Below the pieces are notes generated by a model that worked only from the letters and a program-made list of their open reading frames with translations, was not told the origin of the DNA and did not search any database. Below, piece after piece: positions 35,677-44,747 of a stretch of 64,000 nt of DNA. The DNA is from Pseudomonas marginalis (GTDB lineage: Bacteria; Pseudomonadota; Gammaproteobacteria; Pseudomonadales; Pseudomonadaceae). Made by a program: the position numbers and the translations under genes. Numbering within the stretch: position 1 is the first letter of the stretch; each line of letters opens with the position of its first letter. The stretch is from NCBI RefSeq assembly GCF_024169655.1, contig NZ_JALJWV010000001.1, forward strand, positions 2,051,001 to 2,115,000. The letters are read 5' to 3'.

Positions 35677-36693
35677 TCATAGCGCTAGCAACCGGAAACT
35701 TTTGTCCCACAACGGACTGACATCCAGCCGTTCGCTCAACACACCCGCAGCGAAGAACAAATCCGCGACCTCCTGTTGCGAGGCTATCGCCTGGTCGTCC
35801 ACTTCGATGACTTTCCACGGCTGGCTGCGGCTGTTGTACATGTCGAGAAACACCGCTTTGTCGACGCCCAGTAGCTGCGCGGATTTGGCGGCCCAGGGAT
35901 CGGGGTTGTTATTGATCCATTCCAGCGTGCGCGCCGTGCGCTGCAAGTAGTCCTGAATCGCTTGTTTGCGCAGCGGGTCTTCGAGGGCCGCGGGGCGCGC
36001 CGCCATCAAGTAGTTGCCGGACAAATAACCCTCAGCTGTTTTCAACACCCGGGCGCCACTGCGGAATTTCGCTAACTGGATAAACACCCCATAAATCACC
36101 CAGGCATCGAGCTGACCGCTCTGGAAAGCACTGAAACCATCCTGCGGCGTGAGCGCTACCGCCGTGATGTCGTTCATCGTCAGGCCCTGTTCTTTCAGTG
36201 CCTTGATCAGAAAGTAATGCGAGGTGGTCGAGCGCACGTACCCGACCCGTTTGCCGCGCAACTGCCCGACCGATTCGAGTTTCGAGTCCTTGGGAATCAG
36301 GAACACCTGGTTGTTCACGTCGCCTTGTATCACTGCGATGAGTCGCGGTTGGCGATGGCTCTGGATAGAGAAGATCGGTGGGATCTCGCTCATGGAGCCG
36401 ATGTCCAGGCTGCCCGAGGCCAGCGCTTCGACGATCAGGTTGCCGCCGGCAAATTCCGCGTAATCGACTTTGTAAGGGCGGTTAGCGGTGCCGGCGTCTT
36501 CGGTGAAATACGACTCCTGGCCGCGATAAGTGGCGACGCCCAGGGTCAGGTCCGAAAGCGAGGTGTTTTGCGCGAACGCACGTGACGCCAATCCCATCGA
36601 GGACAACCCCAACGCCCCGATGGCGAGTGAGCTGGCCGTCAGGAAGCCGCGACGATTAAACTGCCCCGGCAGGCGATTAAAGGATTCGCTCAT
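35677..36693 (-). CDS. ABC transporter substrate-binding protein (sulfonate/nitrate type)
   Basis: A 338-residue SsuA/TauA/NrtA-like binding protein. Its N-terminus [19 protein letters not shown] is a Tat-type signal, with cleavage near SRAFAQ. Conserved features are [30 protein letters not shown] and [20 protein letters not shown]. It should capture an aliphatic sulfonate or similar anion in the periplasm. No permease lies next to it; the nearest are the SsuC/SsuB-like genes at 46199-47861. Its start overlaps the preceding LLM gene by 4 bp. Confidence 0.87.
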   Translation of the reverse strand: MSESFNRLPGQFNRRGFLTASSLAIGALGLSSMGLASRAFAQNTSLSDLTLGVATYRGQESYFTEDAGTANRPYKVDYAEFAGGNLIVEALASGSLDIGSMSEIPPIFSIQSHRQPRLIAVIQGDVNNQVFLIPKDSKLESVGQLRGKRVGYVRSTTSHYFLIKALKEQGLTMNDITAVALTPQDGFSAFQSGQLDAWVIYGVFIQLAKFRSGARVLKTAEGYLSGNYLMAARPAALEDPLRKQAIQDYLQRTARTLEWINNNPDPWAAKSAQLLGVDKAVFLDMYNSRSQPWKVIEVDDQAIASQQEVADLFFAAGVLSERLDVSPLWDKSFRLLAL

Positions 36694-38036
36694 GCCAGTG
36701 CCTCGCTCTTCTGGTGAACCTGGGCGGTTGTGTAACGGTTGGCGGGTGCTTCGAGCCCTAGGTTGTCGCGCAGGGTCGTGCCGCTGTATTCATCGCGAAA
36801 CAGACCGCGCTGTTGCAGCACAGGCACGACAAGCTCGGTGAAATATTGCAGGCCGTCCGGCAGCACCGAATTGATGATGAAACCGTCAGACGCGCCTTCT
36901 TCGAACCAAATTTGAATGGCATCGGCAACCTGCTCAGGCGTCCCGACGAAATCCCGCCGTGGCCGGGAGAAACGCAGGGCCACTTCGCGCAAGGTCAGGC
37001 CTTCGTCTTTGGCCAGTTGTTTGATCCGGTCCGAGCCGCCTTTCTGGCTATTGGAGCCTAAGTCACCCAGCTCGGGGAATGGCGCATCCAATGGGTACTG
37101 GCTGAAATCATGGTCATTGAATGGCCTGCCGAGGGCGACAATCGCATCCTCAATACTCACCAGTTCCACCGCTTGCTGATAGCGGCTTTCAACTTCTGCT
37201 TCATCGCGGCCAACGATCGGACGGATGCCCGGCAGGATCGACAGCTCTTGTGCATCCCGGCCGAAGCCGCTGGCGCGCTTTTTCAGGTCTTGATAGTAGG
37301 CGCGTGCTTCGTCGAACCCCTCGGGGCTGACGAAAATCGCATCGGAATTCTCCGCGGCGAAATTACGTCCGTCCTCAGAGGTACCGGCCTGGAAAATCAC
37401 TGGCTGACCTTGTCGGGAGCGGGCGATGTTGAGCGGGCCTTTCACCGAGAAAAATTCACCTTTGTGCTCCAGCGCATGCAGTTTGCCGGGGGTGAAAAAC
37501 TCGCCGCTTTGCTTGTTGTAGGCGAAGGCGTCGTCTTCCCAGGAGTCCCACAACCCCTTGACCACATTCACATGCTCCTTGGCGATGCGGTAGCGCACCG
37601 CATGGGGCGGGTGCTCGGCCTTGCCAAAATTATCGGCGGTGCCGCTGAGCCAGGAGGTCACCACGTTCCAGCCGGCACGACCGCCGCTGATGTGGTCCAG
37701 GGACGCAAACTGGCGCGCCACCTGGAACGGTTCGGTGTAGCTGACGGTGACGGTTGCCACCAGGCCGATATGGCGAGTGGTCGCGGCCAGCGCCGAGAGG
37801 ATGGTCAGCGGCTCGAAGCGATTGAGGTAGTGCGGGCTCGACTTCTCATGGATGTGCAGGCTGTCGGCGATAAACACGAAGTCGAACTTCGCCGCTTCAG
37901 CCAGTTGCGTTTGCTGCTGATAAAAACCGAAATTCACGCTGGCATTGGGCAGGGCTTGCGGGTGGCGCCATTCGCCCCAACCATGGCCGACGCCATGGAC
38001 CATCGCCCCGAGTTTGAGTTGGCGTTGTTTGCTCAT
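36690..38036 (-). CDS. LLM-class FMN-dependent monooxygenase (NtaA/DmoA family)
   Basis: A 448-residue luciferase-like monooxygenase with [69 protein letters not shown] and [12 protein letters not shown]. It belongs to the group containing nitrilotriacetate, dibenzothiophene-sulfone and dimethyl-sulfide monooxygenases, all needing reduced FMN. Position between two sulfonate-type binding proteins suggests that it desulfurises the imported compound. It shares ATGA with the downstream binding protein. Confidence 0.88.
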   Translation of the reverse strand: MSKQRQLKLGAMVHGVGHGWGEWRHPQALPNASVNFGFYQQQTQLAEAAKFDFVFIADSLHIHEKSSPHYLNRFEPLTILSALAATTRHIGLVATVTVSYTEPFQVARQFASLDHISGGRAGWNVVTSWLSGTADNFGKAEHPPHAVRYRIAKEHVNVVKGLWDSWEDDAFAYNKQSGEFFTPGKLHALEHKGEFFSVKGPLNIARSRQGQPVIFQAGTSEDGRNFAAENSDAIFVSPEGFDEARAYYQDLKKRASGFGRDAQELSILPGIRPIVGRDEAEVESRYQQAVELVSIEDAIVALGRPFNDHDFSQYPLDAPFPELGDLGSNSQKGGSDRIKQLAKDEGLTLREVALRFSRPRRDFVGTPEQVADAIQIWFEEGASDGFIINSVLPDGLQYFTELVVPVLQQRGLFRDEYSGTTLRDNLGLEAPANRYTTAQVHQKSEALA

Positions 38037-38048
38037 GGTTCTACTCCT

Positions 38049-39017
38049 TTAGCGCGAAGCTTGGGTAAGTGGGGGACGTTTGGTGTTGAAGCTTTTGTCG
38101 AAGCCTTGGGAGACGTCGATGTGTCGGGTCAGCAAGCCTTCTTCCTGATAGATGTCGGCGGTGGCCTGCAAGCCGCTGACGACCGCGTCGTCAATAACCA
38201 CCGGCTGCATGTGGGTCGCCTTGGCCACGGCCACATGCACCGCCAGGGGCAGGCCGGTGATTTTGGCCTGGGCGGCGGCGTACTCATTGGGGTGCTCGTT
38301 GCTCCAGCGGTAGGCCCGGTCGACCCGGGCGACGAAGTCGTCCAGTTGCTGGCGCTTATCGACGATGGCCTGGTCGGTGGCTGCGAGATAAAGGTGATTG
38401 CTCAGCAGGTTGCTGCCGCTGACCAGGATCTTGGCTTGACTCTGAGAGGTGACGACGGTGGTGTAGGGATCCCACGTGGACCAGGCATCCGCGGTGCCGT
38501 TATCCAGCACCAGTCTTGACTCGCTGGGCAGCAGGAAAACGAACTGCACATCCTGGGTGCTCAGGCCGGCGTCGCGCAGGGCCTTGATGGCCAGGTAGTG
38601 TCCGATCGAGCCGCGCGTGGTGACGATGCGCTTGCCCTTGAGGCCTGAGACATCCTTGATCGGTGAATCCTTGGGCACAAGAATGGCAGTGGTATTGCGC
38701 CCCTCGGCATGAATGATACTGACCACTTTGAGCGGCGCACCGGCGCCGAGGGCGAACACATAAGGGGCATCGCCCAGGGCGCCGATGTCCACCGCTCCTG
38801 CGTTCAACGCTTCACCTAACGGCGCGGCGGCGGGGAACTCGGAGAACTGGATCTCGTAGGGCACATTTTTCAGTTCACCGGAGACCTCCAGCAGTACCTT
38901 GATCGTGGACTTTTGATTGGCCACCAACAGCGGTTGCAGGTCGGCGGCGTGAGTGACGGCGCCAAAGGTGAGGGCGGTGGCGATCAGCAGATATTTGAAT
39001 GGCTGGGTGAAACTCAT
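38049..39017 (-). CDS. ABC transporter substrate-binding protein (sulfonate type)
   Basis: A 322-residue SsuA-like protein with a Sec signal peptide (MSFTQPFKYLLIATALTFGA, cleavage near THAAD). Typical blocks are IQFSEFPAAAPLGEALNAGAVD, IGALGDAPYVFALGAGAP, GKRIVTTRGSIGHYLAIKAL and LVLDNGTADAWSTWDPYT. It probably binds an aliphatic sulfonate. The ATG with GGAG 8-9 nt upstream was chosen over one 13 codons earlier. It lies 127 bp after the rhodanese gene and 12 bp before the LLM gene, inside the operon. Confidence 0.88.
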   Translation of the reverse strand: MSFTQPFKYLLIATALTFGAVTHAADLQPLLVANQKSTIKVLLEVSGELKNVPYEIQFSEFPAAAPLGEALNAGAVDIGALGDAPYVFALGAGAPLKVVSIIHAEGRNTTAILVPKDSPIKDVSGLKGKRIVTTRGSIGHYLAIKALRDAGLSTQDVQFVFLLPSESRLVLDNGTADAWSTWDPYTTVVTSQSQAKILVSGSNLLSNHLYLAATDQAIVDKRQQLDDFVARVDRAYRWSNEHPNEYAAAQAKITGLPLAVHVAVAKATHMQPVVIDDAVVSGLQATADIYQEEGLLTRHIDVSQGFDKSFNTKRPPLTQASR

Positions 39018-39144
39018 AACAGCATGCTCCAGGCGGGTCTTGATGCTTCTTGTCACCTCCGCCTGGAGAAAGGGGTCGGGCTGAATTCAACGTTGGGCGT
39101 ATCAAACGGCGCTGCCCGGTATACGGTGCAGAAGCCTTAAGGGC

Positions 39145-40743
39145 TCAGATCACAAAAAAGCCATGGGTTGCGTCGCGGGCCAGTTGCGCCACCAATCCAT
39201 ATTCCCAGTCCAGATAGGCTTGCATTGCTTCGCGAGGATTGTCGGTGCCTTCATAGGGGCGGCGATAGCGATCAATGCGCGGTGAAGCCAGATGAGTTTC
39301 ACCGTCTTGCAGTGGCAGTTGCGCAGCGATCCAGCTGGCCGTGCCGCCCTTGAGCAGGAACACCGGCTTGCCGGTCAGGGCCTCGACATCAGCGACAGCC
39401 AGCCGTGCCAATTGGCTGCTGCCACAGGTCAGCACGTAGCGTTGTGCGGCCGGTACGTTGGCCAGCGCTTCGCGCAATTGCCCGCGCAGTGCCCACCATG
39501 CACCGGGGATATGGCGTTTGACGTAGTTGGCGCTGCTGGTGAAATCCAGCACCACACTGTCGCGATGGGTCAGCCATTCGGCCAGGGTTTCGGGGCTGAT
39601 TTCCTCGGCTTGCTGCGGCGTGGGGACCGGCGCCTGCCAGGCACCTTTTTCGCTGAAATGCGAAGGCTGCACGTCATCCAGCACATGCACCTCCCATCCC
39701 AATTGCGAAAGCCAGGACGCCGACATGTCGGCCCTCACGCCATCGTCATCGACCAGAACCAGACGCGCGCCGCGGACACTCGCGAAGTGATCGGTTTCCT
39801 GCACCAGTTGGCCGCCCGGTGTCGAGCGGGCCGAGGGCAGGTGGCCGGTCTCGAATTCTTCCGGGGTGCGGACGTCGAACAGGTAAGTGCTGCGGGTTGC
39901 TTCTTGTTGCCAGCCTTGCAAGTCGGTCAGAGTTGCACGGCCGACGAGGGCTTTGTCGGCAACGCGACGGGCATCCTGAGCGGCGATGTGTCGGTATTCT
40001 TCGCTGGTCGGCGCAAAACGGCGCGACTGGCCGTGTTGCAGTTTTTGACCGGCCAGGGTCCAGCCGATGGTGCCGTTGCGCAAGGCGGAAACCGGGTTGG
40101 GGATGCCTGAGTTGATCAACGACTGCGTGCCGATGATGCTGCGGGTGCGCCCGGCGCAGTTGACGATGATCCGCGTCGCCGGGTCCGGTGCCAGTTCTCG
40201 GGCGCGCAATACCAACTCCGCGCCCGGAACGCTGATGCCGGTGGGAATGCTCATGGTCTGGTATTCATCGAAACGCCGGGCGTCGAGCACCACCACATCG
40301 GCTTCGCTGTCGAGCAGCGCCTGCACTTCTTCCGCCGCCAGGGATGGCGTGTGACGCTGGCTCTCCACCAGTTCGCCAAAGGCCTTGCTCGGCACGTTGA
40401 CGTCGATAAACAGCTCGCCACCGGCACGGCGCCAACCGTCCAGGCCACCCTCCAGCAAGCCGACATTGATGTAGCCGAGTTCTTGCAAGCGCTGAGCGGC
40501 GATCTGCGCCAGGCCTTCGCCGTTGTCGTAGACGGTCACCGGGGTATCCAGCCGCGGGATCCGCGAGTACACCTCCAGCTCAAGCCTGGACAGTGGAATG
40601 TTGGCGGCGAACAACGGGTGCGCCTCAGCGAAAGGCGCCTCTTCACGCACATCGACGAGGGCCAGTTCTTCTTTGCTCAACAGTGCCTTTCGAATCTCGG
40701 CGAAGGAGCGGATCAGCTCTTTTTTTACAGGGCTTGTACTCAT
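39145..40743 (-). CDS. Rhodanese protein with four tandem domains
   Basis: A 532-residue cytoplasmic protein made of four rhodanese repeats (about 10-115, 135-235, 280-365, 385-475). Domains 2 and 4 keep a catalytic Cys at the active loop (Cys196 in NCAGRTR, Cys440 in TCGSSQLA). Domains 1 and 3 have DNGEGLA and DDDGVRA there, without Cys, and are inactive or structural. Rhodaneses transfer sulfane sulfur to thiols or cyanide. The ATG overlaps the stop of the cysteine-dioxygenase-like gene, so both are co-translated; together they would handle thiols or persulfides released by desulfurisation. Confidence 0.88.
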   Translation of the reverse strand: MSTSPVKKELIRSFAEIRKALLSKEELALVDVREEAPFAEAHPLFAANIPLSRLELEVYSRIPRLDTPVTVYDNGEGLAQIAAQRLQELGYINVGLLEGGLDGWRRAGGELFIDVNVPSKAFGELVESQRHTPSLAAEEVQALLDSEADVVVLDARRFDEYQTMSIPTGISVPGAELVLRARELAPDPATRIIVNCAGRTRSIIGTQSLINSGIPNPVSALRNGTIGWTLAGQKLQHGQSRRFAPTSEEYRHIAAQDARRVADKALVGRATLTDLQGWQQEATRSTYLFDVRTPEEFETGHLPSARSTPGGQLVQETDHFASVRGARLVLVDDDGVRADMSASWLSQLGWEVHVLDDVQPSHFSEKGAWQAPVPTPQQAEEISPETLAEWLTHRDSVVLDFTSSANYVKRHIPGAWWALRGQLREALANVPAAQRYVLTCGSSQLARLAVADVEALTGKPVFLLKGGTASWIAAQLPLQDGETHLASPRIDRYRRPYEGTDNPREAMQAYLDWEYGLVAQLARDATHGFFVI

Positions 40744-41348
40744 AAGGCTTGGCTCTCTTTGGACAGATCCCAGATGTTGGGGAGAAAGGCGTTGGAATAA
40801 CCGGAGATAAACAGTTTTTCGCTGCCATCGGGCTGATACACCGCGCGGCGCACGGCGCCGATGTTGGCGCCATAGACATGGATGCTGATGGACACCTGAT
40901 CATCAAAGGCATTGCTGACTTGATGAATGTCGCCAATCTTGGGTGACACCGCTTCGACCTGACCGGGTTGCAGATGAATCCGGTTGCCCTCGGCCACCAG
41001 CGTGCCGTCGGTGTGGCGGGCGAAACCTTGGGAATATTCGGCACCGCGCAACATGCCGATCAGGCCCCAGACCCGATGATCGTGGATTGGCGTGCGTTGC
41101 CCTGGCCCCCAGACAAAACTTACGACGCTGAAGCGCTGCCGTGAATCGGCATGCAACAGGTATTGTTGATAATGCTGCGGGTCAGGGCGGGCAAAGTCTT
41201 CCGGCAGCCAGTCGTCGTGGCTGACCAATTGGCCGAGCAGCTTGCCACCGCGATGCAACAGGTCGCCCTCGCGCGGGTGGCTGTCGATTAGTTCAGCCAG
41301 GGCGCCTATGAATACTCTGAGTCTCTCCGGGTGTCGGGCCTGGGTCAT
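40740..41348 (-). CDS. Cysteine-dioxygenase-like cupin
   Basis: A 202-residue cupin with the cysteine dioxygenase iron ligands His89 and His91 (TPIHDHRVWG) and His142 (GDIHQVSN). The family uses Fe(II) and O2 to oxidise a thiol such as cysteine or 3-mercaptopropionate to the sulfinate. It opens the seven-gene operon and overlaps the rhodanese gene by 4 bp. The thiol substrate is not determined by sequence; bacterial CDO-like proteins are also specific for mercaptosuccinate or 3-mercaptopropionate. Confidence 0.85.
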   Translation of the reverse strand: MTQARHPERLRVFIGALAELIDSHPREGDLLHRGGKLLGQLVSHDDWLPEDFARPDPQHYQQYLLHADSRQRFSVVSFVWGPGQRTPIHDHRVWGLIGMLRGAEYSQGFARHTDGTLVAEGNRIHLQPGQVEAVSPKIGDIHQVSNAFDDQVSISIHVYGANIGAVRRAVYQPDGSEKLFISGYSNAFLPNIWDLSKESQAL

Positions 41349-41578
41349 GGCGATTCCATCGTTCGTTTCGAAGGTTGTTGTGATTATCTAAGCATAATGA
41401 TTGTTGTTAATATGCTATTTTTTAATGATTAGGTTATAGCTGAAAGGAATTAAGAACTCGATTGAATAGCGTTAGACGTTATCGATAGGAGCCAAGGAGC
41501 GCTCTGGGCTATCCAGATTCCAGCAATAGAACTATGCTTTTCAGACATCTTATTGACTGTTCTCTATGTGCGGGCCAA
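41349..41578. promoter_or_regulatory. Divergent promoter region of the CDO operon and lysR
   Basis: An AT-rich 230-bp region. The segment at 41421-41451 (TTTAATGATTAGGTTATAGC and onward) closely matches 46100-46131, with the nonamer TTAGGTTAT in both. LysR-type proteins usually bind such shared intergenic spaces, so the site at 41429-41437 is a candidate operator. Confidence 0.45.
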
Positions 41579-42484
41579 ATGAAAATTGATGATATCGATG
41601 CCTTTGTCGAGGTGATTCGTTGCCAGTCCATCAGCCATGCGGCCGAGTCGTTGCAGCTGACCCAGCCGGCCATTACCCGGCGTGTGCAGAACTTCGAGCA
41701 AGCATTGGGCGTGGAGCTTTTCGACCGCAATACCAAGCCGCTCAAGCCCACATTGATCGGCACGCGGGTTTATGAACAGTGCCGTTTGATCCTGCGGGAA
41801 ATGGACGCGTTGCGCGAACTCGTGGCCACTGATGCGCCGCCCACCGGGCTGCTGCGCCTGGGCGTTCCGCAAACCATCGGCGATGTGGTGCTGCTCGATG
41901 CCCTCAAGCATCTGCGCGTCGAATACCCCGAATTGCGCGCGCAGGTGGCAACAGGGTGGGGCAGTCAACTGGTCGGCAAGATCGAACGCGGTGAACTGGA
42001 TGCTGCGGCGGCGCTGTTCCCGGCGGGTAAGATTTTTCCGGACAACATCGTCGGTGAGTCCATCGGCAAGATGGAATTGGTGGTGGTCTGCGCCAAGGCG
42101 CAAGTGCCCAAGCGTGCGTGCAAACTCGCCGACGTTTACCAGAGTGGCTGGATTCTCAATCCTGACGGCTGTGGTTTCCGCGCCGGGTTGCAACGCACTC
42201 TGTCAGATCAAGGACTGGCTCTGCGGGTCAATCTGGAAACCTTCGGTACCGAGTTGCAGTTGGGCCTGGTCGCCGACGGAATGGGGCTCGGCCTGGTACC
42301 GCGTCCGTTGCTGGAGCGCAGTGCGCATTTCGATCAGTTGGCGGTGATGCCGCTCAAGGATTTCAAACCGCTAATGGATCTGTGGCTGATCTATCCGCAC
42401 TTTCTCGGCAACCTGCAAGGGCCGGTCGATGCCTTTGGCAAACTGGTCGCTGGATCGTTGCAGAAGATCAAGCGCGCGGCGTGA
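41579..42484 (+). CDS. LysR-family transcriptional regulator
   Basis: A 301-residue LysR protein. The N-terminal winged HTH is clear (VIRCQSISHAAESLQLTQPA, then ITRRVQNFEQALGVELFDRN), followed by a two-lobed effector domain. It is divergent from the CDO-rhodanese operon and is the only intact regulator in the island, so it probably controls the sulfur genes, much as CysB or Cbl does. An ATG 15 codons upstream is possible; the chosen one fits the family N-terminus. Confidence 0.9.
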   Translation: MKIDDIDAFVEVIRCQSISHAAESLQLTQPAITRRVQNFEQALGVELFDRNTKPLKPTLIGTRVYEQCRLILREMDALRELVATDAPPTGLLRLGVPQTIGDVVLLDALKHLRVEYPELRAQVATGWGSQLVGKIERGELDAAAALFPAGKIFPDNIVGESIGKMELVVVCAKAQVPKRACKLADVYQSGWILNPDGCGFRAGLQRTLSDQGLALRVNLETFGTELQLGLVADGMGLGLVPRPLLERSAHFDQLAVMPLKDFKPLMDLWLIYPHFLGNLQGPVDAFGKLVAGSLQKIKRAA

Positions 42485-42511
42485 TGAGCGGAGAGGGCGG
42501 TTTATAATAAA

Positions 42512-42559
42512 AAAAAATAATAATTAGCTTAGATTAAAATGTGCTTTTTATTATTTTTT
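42512..42559. repeat. AT-rich 12-bp inverted repeat
   Basis: AAAAAATAATAA at 42512-42523 is matched perfectly by TTATTATTTTTT at 42548-42559 with 24 bp between. It lies between lysR and the aldolase gene and could be an operator dyad or a weak terminator. Confidence 0.5.
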
Positions 42560-42611
42560 GGCATCCCCTAGGCTGGCGTGAAATCCTTAAGGCCATCCAG
42601 GAAGTTTTGCC

Positions 42612-43406
42612 ATGAGCAGCGTCAGCCCGTTATCCAGCGTCTCGAAAAATGTTCGCCAGCGCGTCACTCCCGAAGAATGGGAAGTGCGGGTCAAACTGGC
42701 CGCAGCCTATCGGCTCGCGGCGTTGTTCAAGTGGACTGACCACATCTACACGCACTTTTCCGCGCGGGTGCCGGGACCTGAGGAACATTTCCTGATCAAT
42801 GCCTTCGGGTTATTGTTCGATGAAATTACTGCGTCCAACCTGGTCAAGGTCGACATCGACGGCACTATCGTCGACGACCCGACCGGCCTGGGCATCAACT
42901 ACGCCGGGTATGTGATCCACAGTGCCATTCACGGCGCGCGTCCCGACCTGCAAGCGGTCCTGCATACCCACACCCGCGACGGCATCGCGGTATCGGCGCA
43001 GCGCGATGGGCTGTTGCCGATCTCGCAGCATTCCATCGGTTTTTCCGGGCGGGTGGCCTATCACGGTTACGAAGGCATCGCCCTGGACCTGGACGAGCGT
43101 GAACGGCTGGTGGCGGACCTGGGGGACAAAAGTGTGCTGATCCTGCGCAACCACGGGCTGCTGACTGCCGGTGTCAGCGTTGAACACGCCTTCCAGCAAC
43201 TGCACGGCCTGGAACGTGCCTGCAACATTCAGATCGCGGCGCAGGCCGGTGGCAATGCCGACTTGATCTTCCCGCCGGCCGAAGTGGTGGCCAAGGTCGA
43301 GAAGCAGGCCGAGGTGTTCAAAAGTGGTGACGGGCCGGGTGTTGCGCGGCACTGGGATGCGCTGATCCGGCAGTTGGAGCGTAGTGATACAGCTTACAAA
43401 GAGTGA
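42612..43406 (+). CDS. Class II aldolase/adducin family protein
   Basis: A 264-residue protein of the fuculose-phosphate-aldolase/adducin fold. The metal-binding histidines are seen in LHTHTRDG and RNHGLLTAG, and THFSARVPGPEEHFLINAFG is the family's N-terminal block. Proteins of this length without a phosphate-binding tail are often found beside catabolic monooxygenases. Whether it acts as an aldolase is not certain. AGGAAG lies before the ATG. It may be co-regulated by the preceding LysR. Confidence 0.85.
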   Translation: MSSVSPLSSVSKNVRQRVTPEEWEVRVKLAAAYRLAALFKWTDHIYTHFSARVPGPEEHFLINAFGLLFDEITASNLVKVDIDGTIVDDPTGLGINYAGYVIHSAIHGARPDLQAVLHTHTRDGIAVSAQRDGLLPISQHSIGFSGRVAYHGYEGIALDLDERERLVADLGDKSVLILRNHGLLTAGVSVEHAFQQLHGLERACNIQIAAQAGGNADLIFPPAEVVAKVEKQAEVFKSGDGPGVARHWDALIRQLERSDTAYKE

Positions 43407-43423
43407 GTTCAACACCACATTCC

Positions 43424-43514
43424 CTGTGGGAGCGGCTTGCTCGCGAAGGCGTCGTCACATCCAGCATCACCGGCGCCTGGTACTCCGCTTTCGCGAACAA
43501 GCCCGCTCCCACAG
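43424..43514. repeat. REP/REPIN palindrome
   Basis: CTGTGGGAGCGGCTTGCTCG and its near-complement at the right edge enclose a spacer of about 40 bp. This is the common P. fluorescens REP doublet. It separates the convergent aldolase and DyP genes. Confidence 0.8.
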
Positions 43515-43533
43515 GTTGTGCATCCTTGACCGA

Positions 43534-44481
43534 TTAAGGCGCACGATCCGCCAACTCTTCAAGCAAATCCGCCGAAGGCACGAAGAACAAGCCACCCGTG
43601 ACCGCCGTGCTGAAATCCAGCAAGCGGTCATAGTTGCCCACGGGCCGGCCGACAAACATATTCTCGAGCATCAGCTCGATCGGCTCTGGCGACCGGGCAT
43701 AGCCGATAAAGTAAGTACCAAACTCCCCCGCACCTGGCCGGCCGAACGGCATGTTGTCCCGGAGGATTTTCACCTCCTGGCCGTCCTTGGTGATGGTGGT
43801 CAAGGCGCTGTGGGAATTGGTCGGTTTGGCTGCATCATCAAGTTCAATATCGGACAGTTTGGTGCGGCCGATCACGCGTTCCTGAGCCTCGACGGACAGC
43901 CCGTTCCACGCGTCCATCTTGTGCAGGTATTTCTGCACCAACACATAGCTGCCGCCGGCAAACGCTGGATCTTCATCGCCAATGATCGTGAATTTGGCCA
44001 TGTGTCGATCATCCGGATTCTCCGTGCCGTCGACAAAACCGATGATGCTGCGCATGTCGAAATAGCGGAAACCCTGGACCTCATCCACCACCGAAACCGC
44101 ATCGCCCAGCGCTGAAAGCAGTTGCGTCGCCAACTCAAAACACAGGTCCATCTGGTCTGCACGTATGTGCAGCAGAACGTCTCCCGGCGTCGACACCGCG
44201 CGACGCCCCTCGTCACCGAATTCGCGAAAGGCGTGCAGCGAGGTCGGGCGCGGGCCGCCGAAGAGCGTGTCCCAGGCACTGGAACCAAAGCCGCAGACAC
44301 AGGACAGGTAACCGGTAGGCACGCGTTTGCCGACGGAGCGGGTAAGGGCGGTGATGTCGGCGCACCAGCCTCGGACTTTCTCGGCGGCATCGCTGCCGGG
44401 CGCCAGTGTGGCGACGATGAAGATTGCGCTTCGGGTGATGGGGGCGCAGACGGCTTGAGGATCAGGCGTTGGGTTGGTCAT
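43534..44481 (-). CDS. DyP-type heme peroxidase
   Basis: A 315-residue dye-decolourising peroxidase. The signature GFVDGTENP is present together with the distal-side Arg region and the proximal heme region near ITKDGQEVKILRDNMPFG. It has no signal peptide, so it is the cytoplasmic or encapsulated kind (class B); no encapsulin gene is next to it. It could remove H2O2 made by the flavin oxidase or monooxygenases. The ATG starting MTNPTPDPQ was chosen over one 41 codons upstream because the family begins there. Confidence 0.88.
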   Translation of the reverse strand: MTNPTPDPQAVCAPITRSAIFIVATLAPGSDAAEKVRGWCADITALTRSVGKRVPTGYLSCVCGFGSSAWDTLFGGPRPTSLHAFREFGDEGRRAVSTPGDVLLHIRADQMDLCFELATQLLSALGDAVSVVDEVQGFRYFDMRSIIGFVDGTENPDDRHMAKFTIIGDEDPAFAGGSYVLVQKYLHKMDAWNGLSVEAQERVIGRTKLSDIELDDAAKPTNSHSALTTITKDGQEVKILRDNMPFGRPGAGEFGTYFIGYARSPEPIELMLENMFVGRPVGNYDRLLDFSTAVTGGLFFVPSADLLEELADRAP

Positions 44482-44552
44482 GGGCGTGAAGGCTTCATCG
44501 ATGCAAAGTGCAAAGACAGTAGCAAAGAAAAGTGGCGAAAGGATTTCTTGTT

Positions 44553-44666
44553 GCGAGGGGGCTTGCCCCCGATCGGCTGCGAAGCAGTCGACAATCCAGA
44601 CCACTCGATCTGAATGAAAGGGCGCAGGGGTCGCTATGCGACCCGACGGGGGGCAAGCCCCCTCGC
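44553..44666. repeat. REP-type inverted repeat
   Basis: Perfect 18-bp arms, GCGAGGGGGCTTGCCCCC at 44553-44570 and its complement at 44649-44666, with a shorter palindrome between. It lies in the gap between two minus-strand genes. Confidence 0.8.
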
Positions 44667-44695
44667 CACAGGTTTAATGCCAGGCATTAATAATT

Positions 44696-44724
44696 GGAGC
44701 TTACCGCAAGGTAAGCTCCTTTTT
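44696..44724. terminator. Intrinsic terminator hairpin
   Basis: GGAGCTTACC/GGTAAGCTCC with a GCAA loop; a T5 run follows on the plus strand, and a weaker AATTATT on the minus strand. It lies 24 bp after the stop of the SsuD-like gene, so it probably ends that transcript although the better T-run faces the other way. Confidence 0.6.
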
Positions 44725-44747
44725 ATTACGTGCGGAATCGCTACTGA

